A stretch of 5,567 bases of DNA from contig SKSV01000346.1 in NCBI GenBank assembly GCA_007122815.1, positions 1-5,567 on the forward strand. The letters are read 5' to 3'. Below are positions 1 to 5,223 of this stretch, piece by piece (the first letter of the stretch is position 1; every line of letters begins with the position of its first letter). This DNA comes from Trueperaceae bacterium (GTDB taxonomy: Bacteria; Deinococcota; Deinococci; Deinococcales; Trueperaceae). The notes beneath the pieces are model-generated. The model saw nothing but the letters and a program-made list of their open reading frames with translations. It was not told the DNA's origin and searched no databases. The translations under genes and the position numbers were made by a program.

Positions 1-354
1 CAGCGGGAAGGCCGCCACGATGGAGAAGGTGAGCGCCATGGCGGAGAGCTGCAGCGTCACCGGTAGGCGCCCCAGGATCTCATCGGCCACCGGGCGCCCG
101 GTCCAGACGCTGCGGCCGAGGTCGCCCTGCAGCACGCCGCCGAGCCACTGCGCGTACTGCTGGTGGAGCGGCAGGTGCAGGCCGAGTTGCTGGCGCAGGG
201 CCTCGACTCGTTCGGGAGTGATGTCGATGTTCGCGCCGAGCATTATGGCGACCGCGTCGCCCGGTATCAGGCGCAGCATCATGAAGATGAGCACCGAGAC
301 GCCGAACAGCACGAAGACGAGGTCCAGCAGGCGGCGGACGACGTACGTGGTCAT
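1..354 (-). CDS. ABC transporter permease, DppB/OppB-like (N-terminal 118 residues, runs off left edge)
   Basis: This is the first of the usually two membrane subunits of a peptide/opine/nickel-type (PepT family) ABC importer in the cytoplasmic membrane. The reading frame is open to the window edge, so only 118 residues of a family usually 300-340 long are visible. It starts MTTYVVRRLLDLVFVLFGVS, with a first membrane segment at about residues 9-29. The family-typical IPGD follows at 30-33, then an extracytoplasmic stretch with QLGLHLPLHQQYAQWL (56-71) and the conserved GDLGRS (77-82). A second hydrophobic segment begins near 97 (LPVTLQLSAMALTF). The ATG at 352-354 is preceded by GAGGA. The gene lies 66 bp downstream of the binding-protein gene on the same strand, in the standard binding protein-permease order. 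A second permease and ATPases probably lie further left, outside the window. The substrate cannot be read from this part. Confidence 0.93.
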   Translation of the reverse strand, partial: MTTYVVRRLLDLVFVLFGVSVLIFMMLRLIPGDAVAIMLGANIDITPERVEALRQQLGLHLPLHQQYAQWLGGVLQGDLGRSVWTGRPVADEILGRLPVTLQLSAMALTFSIVAAFPL

Positions 355-358
355 GTCT

Positions 359-363
359 TCCTC
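359..363 (-). promoter_or_regulatory. Ribosome binding site of the permease gene
   Basis: Read on the minus strand, the bases before the start are TGAGGAAGAC then ATG. GAGGA ends four bases before the start codon, a slightly short but acceptable Shine-Dalgarno spacing. It supports the ATG at 352-354 as the start. Confidence 0.6.
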
Positions 364-377
364 AGCGCGAGCGCCGA

Positions 378-395
378 CCCGCCTCACTGGGCGGG
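378..395 (-). other. GC-rich stem-loop between binding-protein and permease genes
   Basis: CCCGCC (378-383) can pair with GGCGGG (390-395), giving six G-C pairs around a six-base loop. It sits in the 66-bp gap between the binding-protein stop codon and the permease start. No run of T follows in either direction, so it is not a classical terminator. A stem-loop here could protect the upstream binding-protein mRNA from 3' decay, which would give more binding protein than permease as in many binding-protein operons. In DNA this G+C-rich a six-pair stem may also arise by chance. Confidence 0.3.
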
Positions 396-420
396 CGGGC
401 CGGCGCGACTCGGAAGGGGA

Positions 421-1908
421 TCAGCGCACGGTGGCGTTGCGCAAGTAGCGGAGGTTCCGGGTGGCGATCTGCTGGAAGCCCTCGACTTCGGCGCGGTGAG
501 CGCTGAAGAGCGTGCCGTGGTTGACGTGGGCGATCGGGCCTTCACAGGCGAGTGCGCGTTGAAGCTCGTGGTAGATGGACTGGCGCGCGCTCATGTCGGA
601 GGTCGTGCGGCCGATCTCGAGCAGCTCGTCGACCTCGGCGTCGCTGTAGAGGAAGACGTTCGTCGAGCCTCCGGTGATGAAGGTGCGGTGGAGGTAACCG
701 TCCGGGTCGATGCTCCCGCCGTTGAGGCTCACGAACGCATCGAAGTTCGAGTTCTGCCAATCCTGGACGAATGTGCCGAACTCGGCTACGTTCACCTCGA
801 CGTCGAGGCCTACGCGCTCGAGCTGCGCTTGGAGCACCTGTGCCGTGTCGGCGACGTCGCGGCGGGTGCCGAAGGTCAGGATGGTGAAGGAGAAGCCGTC
901 GGAGTACCCGGCTTCGGCGAGGAGCTGACGGGCCCTCTCGGGGTCGTGCGCGTAGCACGGGAAGCTCTCGGTGGGCAGCGCCCAGTCAGCGAGGGCGTCG
1001 GAGAGGGGTCCGGCGGGGACGGCGTTGCCGAGGAAGACCGCGTCGACAGCTTCCTCGCGGTCTATGGCGAGGTTGATCGCGTAGCGCACGCGGGGGTCGT
1101 CGAAGGGTTCGCGGGTGACGTTCATGCCGAGCAGCGTGTAGGCGAGGCCCGGGACCTCCAGGACCATCACGTTCGGAGCGGCCTGCAAGACGGTGGCGGT
1201 GGCCGGGTCGACGTCCGGAAGCAGGTGGTAGGTGCCGGTGCGCAGGCCCGCGGCGCGCGTCGAGCCCTCGGGAACGATGTTGAAGCGTAGCTCTGCTACG
1301 CCGGGCTCACCATCGCGGTAATAGTCCGGGTTCGCTTCGAGGCGCAAGTAGGTGTCGGGCACGACCTCGACGAGCTGGAAGGGGCCGGTGCCGACCATCA
1401 CCTGCTGGAGGTCGCCGTGCTCCTGAACCGCCTCTTGCGGCACCACGTACAGGAACTCCATGTTCGACAGGAACGGCGCGAACGGCTCGGCCAACGTGAA
1501 GACCACCGTGTGACCGTCCGGCGCCTCGACTGCTGCGACCTGGTCGAAGCGGCTCGCGTACGGCGATCCCGTTTCGGGGTCGAGGATACGCTCGAGCGAG
1601 TAGACGACGTCCGCGGACGTGAAGGGACGCCCGTTGTGGAACACGACGTCGCGGCGGAGGTCGAAGGTGTAGACGAGGCCATCGTCGCTGACCTCGTAGG
1701 ACACCGCGAGCGCGGGGTCGAGTTGCAGGTCGGCGTTGATCTCGAGGAGGCCGTCGTAAACCTGGTGGACCACCGCAAGGCTGGCGAACGCGGTGACCTT
1801 GTGGGGGTCCAATCCGACGGGCGACTGGTCCACGGCCAGCTCCAACGTTCCCGTCTGTGCCCAGGCGAGGCCGAACGAAGCGAGGAGAAGGACTGTGATT
1901 CGGGTCAT
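421..1908 (-). CDS. ABC transporter substrate-binding protein, family 5 (peptide/muropeptide/opine type)
   Basis: This exported binding protein (495 residues) captures the ligand for the permease encoded next to it. MTRITVLLLASFGLAWAQ is a short signal peptide. Cleavage is probably after AWA (residue 17) by signal peptidase I, and there is no lipobox cysteine. Family 5 landmarks follow in order: LDPH (33-36), YDGLLEIN (51-58), VVFHNGRPFTSADVVYSLER (88-107), VGTGPFQLVE (172-181), NPDYYRDGEPGVAELRF (193-209), GMNVTREPFDDPRVRYAINL (261-280) and LLAEAGYSDGF (329-339). Near 401 it has DPDGYL, where dipeptide-binding proteins often have a GDNGDPDNF-like stretch. Here the bases before it encode GGSI, without the acidic residue. 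Cys318 and Cys455 are its only cysteines and could form a disulfide. The length fits the family (about 490-540). A strong AAGGAGG precedes the ATG. The divergent neighbours are peptidoglycan-recycling genes, so anhydro-muropeptides are a possible ligand. That is inference; ordinary oligopeptides are the default alternative. Confidence 0.93.
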   Translation of the reverse strand: MTRITVLLLASFGLAWAQTGTLELAVDQSPVGLDPHKVTAFASLAVVHQVYDGLLEINADLQLDPALAVSYEVSDDGLVYTFDLRRDVVFHNGRPFTSADVVYSLERILDPETGSPYASRFDQVAAVEAPDGHTVVFTLAEPFAPFLSNMEFLYVVPQEAVQEHGDLQQVMVGTGPFQLVEVVPDTYLRLEANPDYYRDGEPGVAELRFNIVPEGSTRAAGLRTGTYHLLPDVDPATATVLQAAPNVMVLEVPGLAYTLLGMNVTREPFDDPRVRYAINLAIDREEAVDAVFLGNAVPAGPLSDALADWALPTESFPCYAHDPERARQLLAEAGYSDGFSFTILTFGTRRDVADTAQVLQAQLERVGLDVEVNVAEFGTFVQDWQNSNFDAFVSLNGGSIDPDGYLHRTFITGGSTNVFLYSDAEVDELLEIGRTTSDMSARQSIYHELQRALACEGPIAHVNHGTLFSAHRAEVEGFQQIATRNLRYLRNATVR

Positions 1909-1913
1909 TGATT

Positions 1914-1920
1914 CCTCCTT
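1914..1920 (-). promoter_or_regulatory. Strong Shine-Dalgarno of the binding-protein gene
   Basis: On the minus strand TTAAGGAGGAATCA precedes the ATG at 1906-1908. AAGGAGG lies five bases upstream of the start. This near-perfect site fixes the start codon and predicts high translation. It contrasts with the rightward operon, whose first gene has no visible Shine-Dalgarno. Confidence 0.85.
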
Positions 1921-1938
1921 AACATCATTCTGTCGGTA

Positions 1939-2014
1939 CTAGGAGCGTGGTAACCGCCTCTGCGGCAGCGCCACCCTTGGCGTTGTACCTGAACACCGAA
2001 CGTACCACTCCTAG
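1939..2014. repeat. Nested inverted repeat in the divergent promoter region
   Basis: The left arm CTAGGAGCGTGGTA (1939-1952) and the right arm TACCACTCCTAG (2003-2014) are inverted copies. All twelve bases of the right arm match, with an extra two bases (one of the GC/CG steps near 1945-1947) in the left arm. Almost exactly at its centre lies a second dyad, CGCCA (1969-1973) with TGGCG (1978-1982) around a four-base loop. A small CCGC/GCGG hairpin (1954-1957 with 1962-1965) lies between. On each outgoing strand the arm reads TACCAC(GC)TCCTAG and ends 30 bases before the binding-protein ATG and 32 bases before the hydrolase ATG. This symmetry suggests paired operator sites or a cruciform/RNA leader structure. 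Confidence 0.6.
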
Positions 2015-2036
2015 ATCATATGGGTCGACCGTGGTA
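1947..2036. repeat. Three copies of the hexamer GTGGTA/TACCAC, possible operators
   Basis: GTGGTA occurs at 1947-1952 (plus), as TACCAC at 2003-2008, and again as GTGGTA at 2031-2036. Two copies belong to the large inverted repeat. The third overlaps the proposed -10 of the rightward operon. Three exact hexamers on either strand within 138 bp is more than the roughly 0.07 expected for a given hexamer in random equal-base sequence. A regulator half-site is plausible, but no regulator gene is in the window. Confidence 0.35.
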
Positions 2037-2040
2037 TCTT
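2032..2040 (+). promoter_or_regulatory. Extended -10 (TGG-TATCTT) of the recycling operon, likely leaderless
   Basis: TGG followed by TATCTT (2035-2040) fits an extended -10 element (TGN-TATNNT). It is followed by six bases, CCGGCG, and then the ATG at 2047. That places the transcription start at or next to the A of the start codon, so the mRNA would be leaderless. The absence of any Shine-Dalgarno before this ATG agrees. Leaderless transcripts from TANNNT -10 elements are well known in Deinococcus. No good -35 is visible about 17 bases upstream. Confidence 0.5.
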
Positions 2041-2046
2041 CCGGCG

Positions 2047-3084
2047 ATGCTCCTGCCAGACGCAGCTCTCACCGCTTTGAGGGACGGCGTCGCGAATGGG
2101 GCCACGACGGGCGGCGTTGCGGCCATCATAGACTCCGACGGCCTGCAGGACGTGAGCGCGGCGGGGGCGCTCCGACACGGCGGCGAGCCCGTCACCACGG
2201 CGACGCGCTTCGACCTCGCCTCGCTGACCAAGGTGTTGGCGACACTCCCGTGCGTGTTGCGGCTCGTCGACGAGGGCCAGCTTTCACTCGAGCAGCACGT
2301 TGGCCAGCACTTCTCGAACGCCGGCTGGTTCCAGGCCCCGAGCCTGGCGGACGCCACGGTGTGGCAGCTGCTCACGCACACTGCGGGCTTGCCGGCTTGG
2401 GAGCCCTTCTTCGCCCGCGTCTCAGACCGCAGCACCGCCCTCGCCGCGCTCCTTCTGTCGCAGCTGCGAGAGCCGGGGAAGATGGTCTACAGCGACGCGG
2501 GCTTCATGCTGCTGGGCGCCCTGGTGGAGCGTGTCCGTCGTCGTCGCCTCGACGCCGTCGCGCGGGAGCTGGTGTTCGAGCCGCTCGGCATGGGCGCGAC
2601 GAGCTACGGACCCATCGATGAGCCCGACGTCGCCGTCACGGAGGATTGCGGTTGGCGCGGGCGGCTCTTGAAGGGTGAAGTGCACGATGAGAACGCCACC
2701 GTTTGGGACGGTGTCGCGGGACACGCGGGGCTCTTCGGTGACGCGAGCGACCTGGCGAGCTACGCGGCCGCGTGGTTGCGGCTCGATCCGGTCCTGGGGT
2801 CCCCAGAGCTGCTGCGCGAAGCGATCTCACCCCAGGTGAGCGGTGACGACGGTAGCGTGCGCGGCCTGGGCTGGCTGCTTGCCCATCCCGGGGTCTTCGC
2901 CGGCAGCGGTTCGCGTGGGTTCGGTCATACTGGCTTCACGGGCACCTCGATGTGGGTCGACCCGGAGGCAGGTGTGGCTTCTGTGTTGCTGACGAACTGC
3001 GTACACCCGCACAGGTCGAGGCGTGAGGGCATCATCGCGCTTCGGAGGAGCTTTCACTCGCGCGCCCACGGGGTCATCGCATGA
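2047..3084 (+). CDS. Serine hydrolase, beta-lactamase/class C fold, AmiE (YbbE)-like; candidate MurNAc-L-alanine amidase
   Basis: This 345-residue enzyme of the class C beta-lactamase/esterase superfamily has all three catalytic motifs. They are SLTK (59-62, nucleophile Ser59 and Lys62), YSD (148-150) and HTG (294-296, in GHTGFTGTSMWVDP). LLTHTAGLP (108-116) is also typical. EVHDENATVWDGVAGHAGLF (211-230) resembles the subgroup that includes Bacillus AmiE/YbbE and the hydrolase domain fused to NagZ in Bacteroidetes, as I recall those families. There is no signal peptide or membrane segment, so it should be cytoplasmic, whereas Bacillus AmiE is exported. I chose the ATG at 2047 over the in-frame ATG at 2020 because of the -10 element just upstream. 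Its stop overlaps the anmK start (ATGA). The proposed job, removing stem peptide from muropeptides before AnmK acts, is inferred from context. An esterase or D-aminopeptidase is the alternative. Confidence 0.88.
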   Translation: MLLPDAALTALRDGVANGATTGGVAAIIDSDGLQDVSAAGALRHGGEPVTTATRFDLASLTKVLATLPCVLRLVDEGQLSLEQHVGQHFSNAGWFQAPSLADATVWQLLTHTAGLPAWEPFFARVSDRSTALAALLLSQLREPGKMVYSDAGFMLLGALVERVRRRRLDAVARELVFEPLGMGATSYGPIDEPDVAVTEDCGWRGRLLKGEVHDENATVWDGVAGHAGLFGDASDLASYAAAWLRLDPVLGSPELLREAISPQVSGDDGSVRGLGWLLAHPGVFAGSGSRGFGHTGFTGTSMWVDPEAGVASVLLTNCVHPHRSRREGIIALRRSFHSRAHGVIA

Positions 3085-4310
3085 ACGGCGCCCGGGGACC
3101 CACCTGGCCTGGTGCTGCCGAGCCCCCCGGTCCCCTGCGGGTCCTCGCGCTCATGAGCGGCACCTCGCTAGACGGCATGGACCTGGTCCTCGCGCGCCTG
3201 AAGAGCGACGGACCGCGCGTCACGGCCGAGGTGCTCGAGCGCGCCTCGCACGCCTACGCGCCCGAGTTGAGCCAGCGGTTGTCACAGGCTCTCGAGGAGG
3301 AGGCGGTGGGCGTGCGAGAGCTGACGCAACTCCACGCCGAGATCGGCCACGCGTACGCTCGAGCTTGCGGCGCCGTTACCGACAGGTTCGAGGTCGACCT
3401 GGTGGCGCTCTCGGGGCAGAACGTCTACCACGTACCGCGCGTCGACCTGGAGCGCGGCTGGCGCACGCCCGCCACGCTGCAGCTGGGCGAGGCTTCGATC
3501 GTGCTGGAGCGCTGCCGCGTCCCGGTAGCCTGCGACTTCCGGCAGTCGGACGTGGCGGCGGGCGGGCAGGGCGCCCCGCTGGTTGCGGCTGGCGACCTGG
3601 CACTGTTCCAGCGCCCGGGCGTAGCGCGAGCCGTGCACAACGTCGGCGGGATAGCCAACCTCACCTGGCTCCCGCCGACCTTCGAGCCCGACTCGGTCAT
3701 CGCCTTCGACACGGGTCCCGGCAACTGCCTGATCGACGAAGCCGTGAAGCACGTCAGCGGGGCCTCCTTCGATGAGGGCGGCCGTCTCGCCGCGACGGGC
3801 TCCGTCGATCGAGACCTCCTGGAGCGCCTGCTGGCGCACCCGTACCTGGAGCTCGCCTACCCGAAGACCACCGGCCGCGAGCTCTTCTCGCTCAGCCGCG
3901 TCGAGCAGGACCTGGCGCTCGACCTGCGGCGGGTTCCGGGGGCCGACCTGGTCGCCACGCTCACTGCATTCACGGCACAGAGCATGGTGGCTGGCTACCG
4001 GCAACTGAGCCACCTGCCGCTCGGCGAGGTGCTGCTCGCCGGAGGGGGTTCGGCTAACGCGACCCTGGTGGGCATGCTGCGTGAGCGCCTCGACGTGCCA
4101 GTGCACACCTTCGAGGACGTAGGCATGGTCTCCAAAGACCGCGAGGCACTGGCCTTCGCGGTGATGGCCTACCTCGGCTACCACGGCCGGGCGGGCACCC
4201 TCCCGCACGCGACGGGAGCGAACCGCGCGGTCGTCGCTGGGAAGTACCTCTGGCCACATGCGCTCGACGCGTGGCACCCGCCTGCGCCGCAGGGACGAGG
4301 GACGGAGTGA
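3081..4310 (+). CDS. anmK: Anhydro-N-acetylmuramic acid kinase
   Basis: AnmK hydrolyses the 1,6-anhydro ring of anhydro-MurNAc while phosphorylating it with ATP, giving MurNAc-6-phosphate in the cytoplasm for peptidoglycan recycling. The family signatures are intact: the ATP-site LMSGTSLDGMD (24-34), SGQNVYH (111-117), TLQLGEAS (132-139), DFRQSDVAAGGQGAPLV (152-168, with the likely catalytic Asp157), HNVGGIANLT (186-195), FDTGPGNCLIDE (209-220), LLAGGGSANATLV (318-330) and SKDREALAFAVMAYL (351-365). At 409 residues it is longer than the usual roughly 370, because of about 18 extra Gly/Pro-rich residues before the first strand (LRVLALMSGTS) and a C-terminal tail. No alternative ATG or GTG lies between 3081 and the MSGTS methionine, so the ATG overlapping the upstream stop is kept. 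Only a weak GGGG (3070-3073) precedes it, suggesting translational coupling. Its product is the substrate of the next gene. Confidence 0.97.
   Translation: MNGARGPTWPGAAEPPGPLRVLALMSGTSLDGMDLVLARLKSDGPRVTAEVLERASHAYAPELSQRLSQALEEEAVGVRELTQLHAEIGHAYARACGAVTDRFEVDLVALSGQNVYHVPRVDLERGWRTPATLQLGEASIVLERCRVPVACDFRQSDVAAGGQGAPLVAAGDLALFQRPGVARAVHNVGGIANLTWLPPTFEPDSVIAFDTGPGNCLIDEAVKHVSGASFDEGGRLAATGSVDRDLLERLLAHPYLELAYPKTTGRELFSLSRVEQDLALDLRRVPGADLVATLTAFTAQSMVAGYRQLSHLPLGEVLLAGGGSANATLVGMLRERLDVPVHTFEDVGMVSKDREALAFAVMAYLGYHGRAGTLPHATGANRAVVAGKYLWPHALDAWHPPAPQGRGTE
4297..4301 (+). promoter_or_regulatory. Ribosome binding site that selects the murQ GTG start
   Basis: GAGGG lies five bases before the GTG at 4307-4309, inside the last codons of anmK. 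An in-frame upstream GTG at 4271 has no such site. This decides for the later start, which also gives the usual family length. Confidence 0.65.
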
Positions 4311-5197
4311 CAGAGACGGTCGACCCCAGGTACGCGGACTTCGACGAGTGGCCGATGGAGCAGCGCCTGCGCACCTTGGTCGAGGCGAACGAGCGCGCGG
4401 TAGAGGCCGTGGCGAAGGCATTGCCCGAGCTCACTCGTGCCGCGGACGGTATCGCCGCACGGCTGGTCGACGGAGGGCGCCTGGCTTACGCCGGCGCGGG
4501 CACGTCTGGGCGCTTGTCGCTTCAGGACGCGGCGGAGCTGCCTCCTACCTTCGACTTCGAGCGCACGGTGGTGCTGTTGGCCGGCGGCTCGGAGGCCGGT
4601 ACGAGCTCTCGAGAGGGCGCCGAGGACGAGACCGTGAGCGCACGCGCCGGGGTGGACGACGCCGGCCTGGGTGAAGGTGACGCGCTGGTGGGACTCGCCG
4701 CCAGCGGTCGTACTCCTTACACGGTCGCAGCGGTGCAGCGCGCTCGCGAGCGCGGCGCCTTCACGGTCGGGATCGCCAACAACGCGGGCACGCCGCTGCT
4801 GGCCGCAGCCGAGGTCGGCGTGCTGCTGGACACCGGTCCAGAGGTCGTGGCGGGTTCCACCAGGATGGTGGCGGGCACTGCGCAGAAGATCGCCCTCAAC
4901 GCGCTCTCCACGGCGCCGATGGTGGAGCTCGGGAGGTTGCACGGCAACCTGATGGTGGCGATGAGGCCCTCGAACGCGAAGTTGAGGAGGAGAGCGGCGG
5001 AGATCGTGGCGGCTTCGGTCGGGGTCGAACTGGAGGTCGCGGAGCGGGGACTCGAGGCATGTGCTGGCGACATCCGCTGCGCGATCGTGCACTTGCTAAC
5101 GGGACTCGATCCGGACGCGTCCTCAGCCCTCCTTGCTCGTCACGGGGGGCGCACGAAGCACGCGCTATCGCTGCACCGGAGGAGCGGGGCGAGCTGA
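4307..5197 (+). CDS. murQ: N-acetylmuramic acid 6-phosphate etherase
   Basis: MurQ cleaves the D-lactyl ether of MurNAc-6-phosphate to GlcNAc-6-phosphate and D-lactate, in the cytoplasm, directly after AnmK. With the GTG start it is 296 residues, close to the usual 298. It is an SIS-fold protein. GRLAYAGAGTSGRLSLQDAAE (57-77) holds the sugar-phosphate loop and the Glu77 expected to be catalytic. PPTF (79-82) follows, then EGAED (103-107), which carries the second conserved acidic site. GLAASGRTPY, TGPEVVAGSTRMVAGTAQK, STAPMVELGRLHGNLMV and SNAKL are further diagnostic blocks. The C-terminal GLDPDASSALLARHGG resembles the small helical end domain of the family. The start overlaps the anmK stop (GTGA), preceded by GAGGG. 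No lesion is seen. The proteins that use GlcNAc-6-phosphate (NagA, NagB) and NagZ are not in the window. Confidence 0.97.
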   Translation: MTETVDPRYADFDEWPMEQRLRTLVEANERAVEAVAKALPELTRAADGIAARLVDGGRLAYAGAGTSGRLSLQDAAELPPTFDFERTVVLLAGGSEAGTSSREGAEDETVSARAGVDDAGLGEGDALVGLAASGRTPYTVAAVQRARERGAFTVGIANNAGTPLLAAAEVGVLLDTGPEVVAGSTRMVAGTAQKIALNALSTAPMVELGRLHGNLMVAMRPSNAKLRRRAAEIVAASVGVELEVAERGLEACAGDIRCAIVHLLTGLDPDASSALLARHGGRTKHALSLHRRSGAS

Positions 5198-5208
5198 CTT
5201 CGTGCTCG
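5190..5208. terminator. Weak stem-loop at the convergent gene ends
   Basis: CGAGC (5190-5194) can pair with GCTCG (5204-5208) around a nine-base loop that contains the murQ stop codon. On the plus strand AGTTT follows. Only 26 bp separate murQ from the end of the convergent diguanylate cyclase gene. With five pairs and three T residues this is at best a weak terminator, and termination may instead be Rho-dependent or lie inside the opposite gene. Confidence 0.2.
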
Positions 5209-5223
5209 AGTTTGCCGGGCCCC

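Larger units (their letters stand above)
1909..2046. promoter_or_regulatory. Divergent intergenic control region between importer and recycling operon
   Basis: This 138-bp gap separates the divergently transcribed importer and recycling operons, so it must hold both promoters. It is less G+C-rich than the genes. It contains a long interrupted inverted repeat, small hairpins, three GTGGTA/TACCAC hexamers, and the palindromes CATATG (2017-2022) and GGTCGACC (2023-2030). No textbook TTGACA/TATAAT pair is seen in either direction. For the leftward gene two weak options exist: TATGAT read on the minus strand at 2015-2020, which would give a leader of about 100 bases, or TTACCA (1948-1953) with CAGAAT (1927-1932) at a short 15-base spacing. 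Neither is convincing. Nothing here looks coding. Confidence 0.75.

Noticed and set aside
163..1290. Long plus-strand open frame (375 codons) opposite the binding-protein gene
   Set aside because: It is antisense to a clear family 5 binding protein. The translation is low-complexity Val/Glu/Asp/Gly-rich with no recognisable motif, as expected for a shadow in high-GC DNA.
2015..2020. TATGAT on the minus strand as -10 for the binding-protein gene
   Set aside because: It is a good hexamer, but there is no -35 or TG extension upstream and it would lie about 100 bases from the start. Kept only as a possibility in the control-region entry.
2020..2046. Upstream in-frame ATG for the serine hydrolase
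   Set aside because: It has no ribosome binding site and would run through the -10 element. The added residues (MGRPWYLPA) are not typical of the family start. It cannot be fully excluded.
1909..2046. Riboswitch or small RNA gene in the intergenic region
   Set aside because: The nested repeats form stems, but no known riboswitch core was recognised and no terminator with a T-run is present.
4271..4306. Upstream in-frame GTG for murQ
   Set aside because: No Shine-Dalgarno precedes it, and it would give a 36-bp overlap with anmK. The GTG at 4307 has GAGGG, a GTGA overlap and the usual protein length.
3282..4421. Long minus-strand open frame (379 codons) opposite anmK
   Set aside because: Antisense to anmK with Arg/Ala/Pro-rich translation and no motif. 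The plus strand carries all AnmK signatures without interruption.
4178..5092. Minus-strand open frame (304 codons) opposite murQ
   Set aside because: Shadow of murQ. The translation is His/Arg-rich and shows no domain.
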